Shown: positions 50,111 to 62,508 of the stretch, piece after piece
How positions within the stretch are numbered: the stretch's first letter is position 1
How the letters are laid out: each line of letters opens with the position of its first letter
NCBI GenBank assembly: GCA_018907035.1
Contig: JACCIC010000003.1
Span: forward strand, 3,184,501-3,248,500
DNA: 64,000 bases
Origin: Sycobia sp. Sy_11
Taxonomy: Eukaryota; Arthropoda; Insecta; Hymenoptera; Epichrysomallidae
Reading direction: 5' to 3'
Position numbers and translations under genes: made by a program
The notes under the pieces: generated by a model
Databases searched by the model: none
The model's input: the letters and a program-made list of their open reading frames with translations, nothing else
Told to the model about the DNA's origin: nothing

Positions 50111-52509
50111 CTTTTTAGGTCTATAGACACGATATAAATGTCGGTCGTGATTAGCGAAAATTCAAAAAAAAAAAAAAAAAGAACTTATCGCATATCATGC
50201 TTATTTATTTAAAAATAAAATCTCAGCGGATTTGTTTAAGCTCTATTTTTAATACAGCAGCTTACATCAACATTCCTATTGTGTCTGGATCTTTGTTAAA
50301 AATGAAAATCTAAATTAATACGAATGACTGTCTCAATAATGTTGGATTATTTTGTAACACAACGTGATTCATGAAAACGCTCGAAAGTTGCAATTTTGAA
50401 GTTTAACTGATAGAAATATCATCAAAATTTTGCAAACGCTTTCAGAAAAACTACTTTATTGAATCAGAACAATTAGATAAGAAACATTAATCATTCCATA
50501 CACACAGTAGTCGATTTAGAGCAACTTGAACAATTTTCGCTATTTTGTATTCTTCCACTTTGTAAACAGGCAGCGAAATTCTTGCCTACTAATTAGGAAG
50601 TAAATGCAATTGATACAGAGTTTATTATAGAGTGCAGTAGTTTATTACAGTAGTAGGTAAAATGAATATCATAAGAAAGAATGTTTCTACTATATCTATT
50701 AAATAAATTTAATATATATTGATCTTTTGCTGCAAAATCAAAGCGAGTCAACAAATATATTTGAACACGTTTGTTTAAAGAATTTTTTAAAGAATAAAAA
50801 TACCTATAACAACTCAATCAATTAAATTTGCTTTTTTAGTTTATTTTTGAATCATTAGTATATGACACGCGTACGAAAGTTTGTAAACACATTGTACAAA
50901 GATAAGAAATAGCGATGTTTAAATACGATTGGATTATGAGTTTGTAACAAACAACATTAACATTATACGAGCGAATTACAATATTTATGTAATATGAAAA
51001 TACTTAAAAGTGTTTTCTTTTTTTAATTTATATCTCCCATTACATACAGTATCGTTATAATTTTTCCGAATTATTCTGGCCTACTAACTTCAATTGTTCT
51101 CCCCCCCCCTCCAGCGTAGGAGGCTTTTGAACTACAACTCGCATGTTGCAAGCTTTTAGCGAGTATTGATCTTCTCTCCTATACACAGACAGCGTATGTT
51201 GTACTTGCTTTGCATTATTCGAAAAAGCTACATATAAAAAAAGGCCGCGATAGTTTTTCGTCGTAAAATATGTATATACAACACGGCTATTTAACGCAAA
51301 TATTGGTTTTCTTTGATTTTATAAATTTCTACCGACCAATTCACTTTTTTTTTTTTCAAAAAAATTTATAAGTTATCTAATGAAAGATAATTAAAAATTT
51401 GTATATTTTTATTAATTGAAGTAATGTTTTTTTATACAATAATGATTCAAATTAACGCCAATTTTTTGTAATACTTAATTTTAGGTTCAGAATATGATTG
51501 TTTTGCCCTCCTTCTTTGCTTCAAAAATCGTTCGTTTGTAAGAAGTTTGTTTTATATACATAATTTTGTTTTTCGATCCTTTATTAAATGTTTTCTGATT
51601 CTCTGACATCGGTGAGTGATATAAATATTCAGATTATCCGCGTTAAAATATTTTATCTAAATTCGGCATGGTCAGTCACATCCATCTAATCTATGAATAT
51701 AACTGTGTCTTTTTAAATTACGGTTGATTTACACATTCTTGTTTCATATTTACAATACAGCGATCACTAAAAAATTATGAATCAACTAATAGCGCTTTCG
51801 TAAATTTTTATTAGAAATGTTGTCGTATTTTAGGTAGATATTGCTGTACTAATTTTAGTTAATTAATTTTCTTTGAGATAATTTTAATTAACATCACCGA
51901 TTGATTTTAATTTAATCTGCTTAGAGCTGAGACGAAGGTCTAATATCCATTTATAACGCGATAATAAATAGTCAATAAAGTCCATGAATATTGTTAAAAA
52001 AGCATAAGGATCGATTCAAAACATTTTACCTGATTAATGTAAGTGTTACAGATGTGAATGGTTTATAGGTTCAAAGGGTAGTAGCGTACATTTTTTCAAA
52101 TTTCTTTCATTCTAACACCAGTGCACTGCCCAGAGCTTAACTGTTTATATTACCGTATGGATTAACAGTACTAATAATTGATATCGTTTTTTCTTATCCA
52201 TTTAACGAAAAAAGCAATTTATTTTGAAAGCCTATTTCGACTACTTTAAAAACTATAATATTAATCATTGCTGATAGACGATGTCATTCAATCAACAATA
52301 AATACGTTACTGATCAATAAAAATAACATAAAAATAGAATATAAGATAATATTTTAAAGAATATTTTGTCCATGAAATATATATTTTATAAATATATAAT
52401 TCTAAATAGTTCATTTGGTGAATTTGGGAGCAAAAATACACGTACCAAAAGTATATTGAATGTTTTGAAATGAATTTAAAATACAGAAATACGAGTAAAG
52501 TCGATTTAA
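50111..52509. other. Gene-free stretch
   Basis: Plain AT-rich DNA with an A tract at 50164-50180 and a C run at 51103-51111. Nothing recognised. Confidence 0.55.
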
Positions 52510-52734
52510 ATGAAATTTTTGCTCGTAATGAATATTTATGTTATTGTATCATGTTCATTATTATTTGCATCGACCGCAGCCGATAGCATACCATTCGATT
52601 CTTCATTTCGTTTCGAAGAAGAAGAAGGGATGGATTTTGCGCGAGATAAAAATTTTATCTCTTTTTTTTCAGAGCACGCATGCAGTCGGACCGAACAAAA
52701 TAGCTCTGAGATTACAGAAACTCTTACCGGCTGA
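52510..52734 (+). CDS. Small hypothetical ORF with signal-peptide-like start (74 aa)
   Basis: Starts MKFLLVMNIYVIVSCSLLFA and then STAADS, a classic N-region, hydrophobic core and small-residue cleavage pattern, followed by an acidic stretch FRFEEEEGMDF and a single cysteine. I do not recognise the family. A strong acceptor-like sequence (TTTATCTCTTTTTTTTCAG, ending near 52676) lies inside the frame, so the second half may instead be an exon in another frame (reading STHAVGPNKIALRLQKLLPA, then D and a stop) and the first half could be chance. No homology evidence is available. Confidence 0.2.
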   Translation: MKFLLVMNIYVIVSCSLLFASTAADSIPFDSSFRFEEEEGMDFARDKNFISFFSEHACSRTEQNSSEITETLTG

Positions 52735-55191
52735 CTAGATGAATTCTTATCCGTAATATCCGATACGGTGTAACGATGATGAACGAGTCACGTGTATATA
52801 CGTGTACGAAGAACTACGCTCGCCATAGTGCCGCACGTGTATTTGCAGCAACAGACGCACTTCTCTAGATTGATATACGGCAATGCGGCAATAATTTAGG
52901 GGAATTGAGAGAGAGAGAGAGAGAGCATGTTGCGTTCAAATATACTTACATGCGCTTAATATACGCGCTTGAACTGCCCCTACAGTGACTCAAAGCTCGA
53001 ATCCATTTCGTGGAACGTGGCGCGGCACAGCATAATGCGAGAAGCTGAATCCATAAGGGTACGGGAGAGCTCGTTTTTATCCCCGTGTGTAGGGCGCGGC
53101 TCGGGAAGATTCTCCACCCCCTCTGTCTCTCCCCCTCTCTTTCTCACTCTCTCTCTCTCTCTTTCTCGCTTTATCGTCTCCCCGTGCGACGCAGCCTCGG
53201 ATTATATTAGATGAAGGCTACGGAGAGAGAGAGAATCTGAGATAAAAGGGAGAGGGGAGAGCATAGTCTCTGATCTAGGTATAAGACACGATTCGCCATA
53301 CGCGTCATACGTCGAATCTAAATTTGAATGGGTGAAAATCAATGGAATTTGTCGAAGAGCGACTAAATTTTGTGAACGGTTGAATTTTCGTCCTATTTAG
53401 GAATCAACCTCTGAACCAATCCTTCACTTATGGATATAATATGAACGTAAAATATTGTATAGTTTTGGTTTAATTGCAATAATATTTTCGTTGATTGAAA
53501 TTTATAAAAAATATTGACTTTTATACACAATTTCCCCTGATGGGTATCATTCTGATATTGTCGTAACTTATACTTTTCCAATTCCGGGATATCTTTTGCC
53601 AAGACCAGAGTTTGAGGCCCATGTAAGTACTCGTAGATAGCCGAACGTAAATATTAATCGGTATAAGTTGCCAAGAACTTTCCTAATATTCATAAATTTT
53701 CTTAACTTTATATATTCGACAAAGGTAAGGTTCGTATATATGGATGAAAGATTTCGTCCCAAGATTAAGCAACTTAACTCTTGTAACTTCCAAAATGAGC
53801 CCTTCGTACAAGGACCTAAAGCTCTCTTATTTATATGTATAGTAGTTTCATTTAATTAAAATTGCGAGAGGATTATCCTTAATGAAAGCGTGTACTTTTA
53901 GCACCGAATTAAAGAAAGAGTAATAGTTACATGTAAAAGGTTCTAATGAACTGACGTTCACAATTGCATTGTCTTTTAGCTTTTATCCATATAAGTATTG
54001 GAGCTCCAATGTCATTGGTAGCAGAGTGTTTATGTCAACCCATGTAGATCAAAACAAAATTCAAACATCAATTAAAAATTTATGGCTTTGCTTTATTAAT
54101 GGTAGAAATTTCTTAAATTTTTATTTTGAACAATATGCATCAGTTATATCAAATACTTACTAACTGTTTGTTAATCCCATCGACAATAACAATTCGAGCT
54201 ATATATCGAGGAATGCAATACTTTACTCGAGCTAGATATACAAAAATTATCAGTCAATACAGATAGTTGGGATTACGACGCCGAAATACGGGAACGTCCA
54301 AATGTAGACAAGACCTGGTATGCGATATGTGCAAAATTGTGAAATTCACATTTTCTCTGCCACAGAAAATTTAACCTACTTTGTCTGTTCTATTTCTACA
54401 CGTATTTGACTGTTGCCAATGAACTGTCATATAAGATCGAACCAATTTATTAGTAATTTCTTGCTTGTTCTTCTTTCATCGAGCCTGGGACCAAGAGTAG
54501 GGCTTTTTATTAAGAAAATTCATCCGATTGTGGTAAGTACGACGCCTCGATCGAGGGGAGAATGTGTTCTCTGCTCTAAAATTTTATGTGACTTGTTTTG
54601 AACGTACACCCATATCTCGCTCGATCCGTACCAAATCCGCCATTCACATATATCGTAACTTCTTCTTGTGTTTTATCCGACGCGAGTCTAGCAAACTCGT
54701 TAAATCAATGCTTGCAATTCCAGATTCATTTTTTGTAAATGAGCCCGTTTTTTCGATGCTCGGATGCTTGAAATCGAATTTGTTATCCACATGTTGAAAT
54801 GATAATCAATCGATTTAACAATAATGAGTCAAGTATTTATTAAAGGAATGTACAAAGAAATTCGAATGAGACTTTTAGATTTGTTCTCTAAATATTTTAG
54901 CGTTGGTTTTTCAGTTTCAAATTTTTCAATTTCGGAGAAGAGCTAAATTATAGTATTGAATTTGAAAAAAATATTGGCAGCGATGTCTCTGCCTATACAC
55001 AGACATATACACGTTGCACCCTGATGATCTGCAATGCTATACTTTATACAATATATGCATGTACATGTCTATATATAGGTCTACTTTAGGTTACGTCACG
55101 ACGATATGGGTCATTGACCGAGCAAGCTCATAATAACATATATAGAGGGTTAACAGCTGTAACGAAATTCGAGAGATGGGAAACGACAGAA

Positions 55192-55225
<34 letters not shown>

Positions 55226-56199
55226 AAAGCAAAAGAGATGGGAGTGAGAGGGCAGATCGATTTTGGCGCAGCGGTATGCGCGCAGCGCTTATAAGTTTTG
55301 TAAGAGAGGAGCACGCGAGCGCTGATAAATCGATGCGCGTTCCGCTGCGACGTGTACCTATATATATAAAAGCGATTTGGAAGTCAGGAATAAACTACTC
55401 GGGTGGATTATTCCAATGATTTGACGGCGGCTTCATAGGATTAAAAGTATTTTAATTACATAGGAGATCTAGTTCTGACTTAATTATTGTAGATGGAATT
55501 AGCCGTTTTTGAAACTGACAGTTTAACTTTTATTTCTTATATAATATTATCATACGCTTATTAATGCAAATGATAATAAATAAAGGTTTCATGAGCTTCG
55601 GGAAGCATTCCACAGTACCTCACCATTTTAATTATCATGATAACAACAACAACAACAAAATAGCTAAACTAATTATAATATAATAATAATGTAAAAAAAT
55701 ATAAAAAATAGGTATAAAGAATATATTTATTCATATGTAACATAATAATATAATATATAATAACACGTCCCTGAATGTGTCGTGGGAATGATATAGACAT
55801 GAAACCACTAATAAAAAATCTATATGTTTTTTTAGAAAGTACTATAACCTTCAAGCGAGACGTATCAAAATTTCATAACAATCGAATATTTGATTCGTGA
55901 GTTACATTTGTTTCGGTCGCTTGAGAAAAACCTTGGTTTATTTAAAAAAATGGAAAATATAAATTTCTTGTATTAATATATCAATGTTTTCTTCTGATGC
56001 GAAAATAGTATACGAATAAAGCAGCGGTTTGATAAGTGCTATTTGAACTCTCTTCCATTAACAAAAAACATTAAGAGGTGCTTAAGTTAACTTAAAACTT
56101 ACTAGTTGTGCAGACATAATAGTTGTCATACCGAACAGTTAGATTGCTAGAATGAGGTAGTTGTAATAAACTTATGAAAGTCTATAAATCGTTTCAGCC
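52735..56199. other. Gene-poor stretch with small GC-richer patches
   Basis: GA/CT runs at 52907-52925, 53140-53165 and about 55190-55215; GC-richer patches at 52780-53220 and 55200-55380. A TATA-box-like TATATAAAAG lies at 55363-55372 but no transcript start can be set. Strong plus-strand donor-like GTAAGTAC near 53622 without a recognised exon. Confidence 0.4.
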
Positions 56200-56860
56200 T
56201 ATTGTACATGAAGTTGAAGATATCACCGGTTTTTTCGATGAAAAAATTATGTTCAAATTGGGTGCTCGCATACGTTCATGGTCGATCCACAACGCGAATG
56301 CTGGGTGAAGATGTTGAAGCGAAATAAACAGGATTTCTCCGCTCGATGTATAACAATGAATGAAGCAAGGCTCTACAAATATACAATTCGAAATAAAAAA
56401 GAAGCGGCCAGTTCAGTAAATGTCAGGTGGTGAAAGCGATTTAAAGAGGCCAAACATTCAAAGATTAGCAGGCAAGGTTGTGATGACCTCGGCGTTTTGG
56501 AACGAGTGTGAAATTTTATTCATTGATTACCTTGGGAAAGGCAAAAAAATCATTACTAGTGAACATCGCATAGTATAATAAAAACGAATCTAAAAGAATA
56601 AATGCTATGTAACTCGGATAATATACTGTTTTGGTGGTCAAGGGATATCATGAACACTATTTTCATCCACCTTGCCCTTCAGATATGGGTGTAATTGGCT
56701 GGTTGAACATCCGAAAAGTACGCTCCAGACAATGAGGTTTTGAATGAGAAACAAATGTTTAAATAACAAAAAATGGTATATAAAGAGTAAAATGTATTAC
56801 AGATATGTGGCCTTCAGATTTTAGCACCATACTATACAGGAAAAACGTATTATGGATATG
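56200..56860 (+). pseudogene. Second mariner transposase relic
   Basis: Plus-strand segments in different frames: QDFSARCITMNEARLYKYTI (like the FVTVDEtWIHYYTP region), AGKVVMTSAFWNECEILFID and YLGKGKKIITSEH (like GKVMATVFWDaxGIIxIDYL-KGKTIN), and NWLVEHPKS (like LLEHPPYSPDLAP). Stops and frameshifts break it throughout, so it is an old copy. It is a different subfamily from the relic at 45.6 kb as far as these motifs show. Confidence 0.7.
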
Positions 56861-56950
56861 ACTAAAATAATTATATTAAAAGCCCAAAAGTTTTTTATTG
56901 GTATGATATTCTTGAAATTACTTGCAAACATAATTTAGGAAAAAATTGTA

Positions 56951-56952
<2 letters not shown>

Positions 56953-57017
<65 letters not shown>
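56953..57017. repeat. (GT)n microsatellite, about 32 units
   Basis: Uninterrupted GT dinucleotides over 65 bases, the longest GT tract in the window. Confidence 0.95.
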
Positions 57018-57018
<1 letters not shown>

Positions 57019-58320
57019 TTTATATTACATGGATTCGTGTCTTTAATCGAGTAGATCTGTCGGCATAAAAAACTCTTCTGTTCCATATTCATGAAAAAGA
57101 TTTCGATTCTGGGTATAGAGGAGTCCAATCGAGAGTATACATCAAACGTTGATTACCCAATCACTCAATAACCAAATTGTATTATAATTAAGTCCCGACA
57201 GAGGAATTTGCGAAGAAATCGAACTTTCGTTGTTGCGAAATTCCAGACTAAGTATTATGTCGATGAGTTGTGGATCTAAGAAGGGGGGGAGGTAGCGATG
57301 TGACGATTTGGACGATCATTCACATTGCCGAATCCAGTAGATGTAACAGAATTTTTTTTATTTTATACATACAGCCTGTAATCGTGTTAGAAAATATTAG
57401 GGGTCTTTTCATAAACTTTCAATCTCATAACTGATAAAAGATTATTATTCAATCAGGATTATGGAAAAATGTAAAAGATAATAAAGATAATATACAATCG
57501 AGTAAGTTATTGACACATTTTCAATTTGTCTACTATTTTTTAGTTAAACGCAAATCGGAAGAGAAGTTTAAACCAAAATACTATTTTAAAAAATTGAAAA
57601 TGTCGTTGTGACAGATCTTAACTAAGAGAAGAAGCTCAGACTGTTCGTACAAATTATTAAAGGAGAAATGCAATATATAAAATTTGATTTATATATCATA
57701 AATTTACGAATGCAGATATTTTTACATATAATTGAATAAAATTAATAACCTAGAGTTCAATTATGTATGTAAAAAACAATATTTACATCGATTTCAAATT
57801 ATAATATCTTATAGGCTCGTCACTTTAAAAGTAATTACATATAGAAATAACAGGTAGGTAGCATAAATACTTCGGCTATTATGTTGAAACACGCTAATAC
57901 CACAAATAGGTTAGAAATCGAGATTTTGAGATTCGATAGTAAAAAAAATACGCTAATAAAATTCTCTTATGACAATAAATTCTAAGAAAGTTACTTGGGC
58001 TGTGGCTGCTACATGTGCAAATTGTGAATGGTATTCTTTTGTGCTATTTTTCTGATTTATTCATTAGAGTTTATTCATGCTTCAAAGAATGTTTACCAGC
58101 GAATTTATACAATGACATAGGTTTCAATGTTTTGTTCAAAGCATTTGTTAACACAATAATGCAATATGTGATTTTTAATAAAATGAAATTTTTTGAAAAG
58201 CAAAAAGCACAAGAAACAAGAAGATATTCCTAGGAAAGTTTTATAGTATTATTGATACTCTCAAAAATATGCAATATTGAATAGAATATATATCTGGTAC
58301 ATATTACATCGTTCATATAG
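57018..58320. other. Gene-free stretch
   Basis: AT-rich with no recognised coding or repeat feature apart from short homopolymers. Confidence 0.55.
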
Positions 58321-58330
58321 TATACGTATG

Positions 58331-58381
58331 TGACGTCATGCAAAGAGCAGAAATAGAATCGTCGTGTGGGAGCGAAGAAGG
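58331..58381 (+). promoter_or_regulatory. CRE palindrome followed by a strong splice donor
   Basis: TGACGTCA, a perfect CREB/ATF-type site, at 58331-58338, followed 42 bases later by GCGAAGAAG|GTAAGAG (GT at 58381). The layout could be a short first exon of a plus-strand transcript. No coding sequence is seen in it. Confidence 0.25.
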
Positions 58382-58849
58382 TAAGAGATTTGTGCTATTT
58401 CAATTTCTTTTGTTCCTTTTTTCTCGTTTATATCTGGTAATCGTTAACAATATCTTAAAAATCATGCTATAGAAAAATAAACAAATAGTGGGACGGTATA
58501 TATTTGATTAATAGCACATATATGGACACCTTCTATGAAGATTACCACATTTATTTCACGACGACAAGTAAGACAATTTGGAACTATTGGAGAAAATAAC
58601 ACAACTTATTGTTGCTAATGAAATGTACCGTTAATTACAAGTAATGAAAGGTAGAACATTTTAAAAATTCAGCCAAGAAAACTAATTCAACGCGCGATTG
58701 GCGATTGAAAAGTGGCATAACTGAAATCCTACGGTTTTCGACGTAAACTTCTCTTGGTCTTTCAGATCGAACACGAAATGAACAAAAAACTTGTTGGGGT
58801 TGCTTGAAATATGCTAGTTTTTGATTGGGGCGTCGATATGTGTAGGCAG

Positions 58850-59930
58850 CACACCTAAACGAGGCTATAATCAAACGAGAATAGTAGCGCACGACTCGGA
58901 ATTACCTGGCTTGAACTGTCACGCTCGCGCGCGTGCACGGGAATCCAAGAGGGCGCGTACGATTGTGCGTGGGAGAGCGAGAGAGATAGATGGGAGGTAA
59001 AGAGGAATGTACGGAGAAAGCCGTAAGAGCAGCGATGAAGCAAAGCTCAAAATAATATACACCGTGAATATATACACATGTGTCTGTGTGTGTGTGTGTG
59101 CGCGCGCGCGCGCACGCGATGGATATTTGCGACGCGTCGAGCGGCGCGTCTTGCCCGGTGTGTTTCTGTCCGACCGATAGTGGCGTCTGTGTATCGTGTC
59201 CGCGTGTGACGCGAAAGCGAATGTATGTTAATAACCCCGAAGTGTGTCGCTTACGGCCGTCGACACGCCAGTATCCTGCTTCCTTGTATCTTAGTAGCTT
59301 CTTCATATTCTTCCTCCTCCTCCGCTCAACTTCCTCCACTTTTTTCTATCCTCTCGCGGTCGATTCGGAATTTTTGGTGGCAACGCCAACCGATGGGCCT
59401 GGCTCCGCGCCTCCTCCCGCCTCGCCAGCCTATCAAAAATGTGTTCCGAGCCGAACAAGATAGGTTGCGCTTCTCCGCCCCCCTCCAACCATCGTGTATT
59501 TTCGTGTTCTGGGATACCGAGCGAATCTCGGAAAAAGATGTTTTTTTCTTTTATTATTTTTTTTTTTTTTACGAAGCTCGAAATTCCATAGATTGACCGA
59601 CTAGCGATGACGCGGATATGTTCGCGCGATTTGTTTTTGTATTGTAAATACGCGACGTGCTTTCTCTTTCCGCCAGGTTCGCGACGTCCCTCACGCGGCT
59701 GGGCGGAGCAGGCAAGATTTCTTTTTATCGCCGCTGCTGTTATTGTTATTTTTTCAATAATAAATCGAAAGAACATAGCTATTTATTATACGCAGTCGCA
59801 TATTTTTAGTTGTCCGTCGGGCCGTTCGAAAAGATTGGGTGAAAATTCTACGAAATGGAAAATTAGAAAAAGCTGTAGAGTTATATTTTGCATAATAGGG
59901 AACGGAATCTATTGCTCGAGCCAGTAACGT
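58850..59930. promoter_or_regulatory. GC-rich island with (GT)n(CG)n run
   Basis: CpG-rich over about 900 bases. A GT run passes into alternating CG at 59081-59118. Open frames of 120-157 codons on both strands are unrecognised and overlapping, as expected of high-GC sequence. Confidence 0.3.
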
Positions 59931-60334
59931 GTATTTGTAATTTATATGCTAGTGCTTGTTCCTTGCAATTTTTCTCCTCTGATTCTAATATTCTGATACT
60001 ATACCAGGTATGATGGTGCATACAATTGTTGCGTAACATATATCTACTATACGCAGCTTATCACCAATGTGATGCATGTCATCTCTAATCTAATTTCAAT
60101 AAATACTCAAAGACGTTGTCAAAAATTGTACAGAAATTTGTTTTTATAAAATGCAGGTTTAAGCTACTCGAAATTAATTATAAATTTATTTCATCTGACT
60201 AAGTTCCCCCATGGTTGGAGTTGAAATTAACTATGCCTATTGAGATTTTAAGTTAACGCTAGGTTGCGCTCTGTTCGCTATATTAAGGTATATCAAGGAC
60301 GTATCGCAACTGATATACACTCATGCGTTGAAAC

Positions 60335-60374
<40 letters not shown>

Positions 60375-60404
60375 CGTGCGCGTGTGTGCATGTGTATAGG
60401 CGCG

Positions 60405-60468
<64 letters not shown>

Positions 60469-60535
60469 AAGAGAAGCTTAGAGGTTAGTAGTGTATACAT
60501 ATGGTATCATACCCGGTATGTGTTGAAAAATTGAT

Positions 60536-60594
<59 letters not shown>

Positions 60595-61392
60595 ATAATT
60601 AATATTTATCGTTTGACGTTCGCCGCAAACCGGTGCGCCATTTGTATTCTATCAGCGCGTATTCCGAGTAAGAGGGGTTAAACGCGGAAGAAAGCTGAGG
60701 CACGAGCGCGCGCGTCACGTATTATCGTCTCGAAACGTTATAATTTACTTTCCAATTGCGACTTGACAATGCGTCGCGGAACTCGCTTTGGTCAGTCGCG
60801 GAGGATTTGCGAAATATCTCTATGAATTGAATATATATATAACTAAAACTTCGTGTTGCGAATGTGATGCGTGCGGAGAAGATGCCATTCCATTCCTATA
60901 TAAAGTCAATGAAAAGCGAGGTGGTTGTTCAAATGTCTACGTAATACGTGGCACTCTATCAAGTCACGTGATGCTTTTTACTCGGCAAACACCACATAAC
61001 TAAGTGCACATAATCGAATCAGTTGATAAATTTTTGTTGTTGCTGTTGTTGTTGTGGTTGTTGTTTTTCTTTCGAGTATACAAGTTACCCAAAGCATTTC
61101 AGCGAAAATGAAAATTATTGTCCGAGAATGCATCGTCGTCGACGAGGACTGTAGCGACTGCTATAAACTTTGCGAATATAGTACACACACTTATGGAATA
61201 CATACGCATTATAGAATATAGAAGCTGCAATATTTTTAATCAGCAAACGTGAAAAGTTATTCAGTTTTATAATATAATGTATACGTTCTGATATATTATG
61301 CTAAATCTTTTTCTGAATGTCATGTCATTCGTCGCAAGAAACAAGAATCGCTTGTATATTAATTATTATTTGTAATATTATTAAGGCGAAGA

Positions 61393-61448
<56 letters not shown>

Positions 61449-62178
61449 GCCTCCATATAAGTATATAAATAAAAACGCACAATCGTCATCTATTCGAACC
61501 TCAAAACAATTGAACAATAAAAATATGGAAATCGTAAAACAAAAACTAGTTGCATTATCTAATCGTCGTCTCGTTTATTCATTAGAAAAAAAAATTTCTT
61601 AACCATCGTAAGATAGTTTATATATCGTGTTTGTAATATACGTATAGATCTACCGTTTAAATCAACCCCCGAAGCGTATACATCGCTCGGTTATAAAAAG
61701 AAAAGAATTCACTTAAGTACTACAATGGAAAATAGGCGAAACATCGCGATTTTCTTTTTTTCCCTTCTCCTTGTCGTATCGGATCCGAGAAAGGGGGAGG
61801 GAAAAAGATAGGCAGAGGTGAGAGAACGAGGCGGAATTCTATACGTCGATTCTTTTATTACCTTCTATTTCGCTCCGGCATCCATCGTTCTTAATTAAGT
61901 CGTACTCGAACGATTTATTATATACGGTTCGGAGAGCGTCGCGGCGCCTCTTTGGCCCCTTATTGTGTTATGCGAAGTCCAGGAAAGGGTGGAAGAGAAG
62001 GAGTAGGGTAGAGAAAAAGAGCAAGAGAGAGAGAGAGAGAGAGGAAGAACGCGAAAAAGCGGCCTCGGTTAACGACGTATCATCCGAAGTAATAGAAGTT
62101 GAATGCCTCACGAACGTAGTAGAGCCAGCTCATACATATACACGATAGTCCTGTGTATATCGACTGAAACGAGAATAG

Positions 62179-62240
<62 letters not shown>

Positions 62241-62437
62241 ATATGTATGTATGTATGTATGTATAAATACGAATGTATCCGCATACGTTCGAGATGGCAT
62301 ATTAAAACGCCTGTACTATTATTTATGTTGCGCTTTACTTTTACGCGATTCTAACGCAGAATGGGACCAGTAGGCAAATTTCGGTTGCACAAAACTCTGA
62401 ATTGCAACTCTTTCATTATTGTCGAATAATGTATCAC

Positions 62438-62441
<4 letters not shown>
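59931..62441. other. Gene-free stretch dense in microsatellites
   Basis: (CT)n 60341-60371; (TA)n 60409-60465, 60539-60591, 61395-61442 and 62182-62232, the last followed by (TATG)n; (TTG)n near 61031-61064; GA-rich 62022-62044. A GC-richer patch at 60610-60800 contains CGTCACG and an initiator-like TCAGTC. No gene is supported. Confidence 0.6.

Positions 62442-62504
<63 letters not shown>
62442..62504. repeat. (GA)n microsatellite, about 31 units
   Basis: Uninterrupted GA dinucleotides; one of several GA/CT tracts of this size. Confidence 0.95.

Positions 62505-62508
<4 letters not shown>

Noticed and set aside
53393..53762. Adjacent minus-strand frames (MAKDIPELEKYK and others)
   Set aside because: Look partly protein-like but fit no family and are broken; not enough to call a gene or element.
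55363..55390. TATA box with initiator
   Set aside because: TATATAAAAG is present, but the nearest TCA-type initiator is about 20 bases away, too close for a standard promoter, and TA-rich motifs are common here.
58902..59776. Frames of 120-157 codons on both strands
   Set aside because: Overlapping, unrecognised, and expected from high CpG content.
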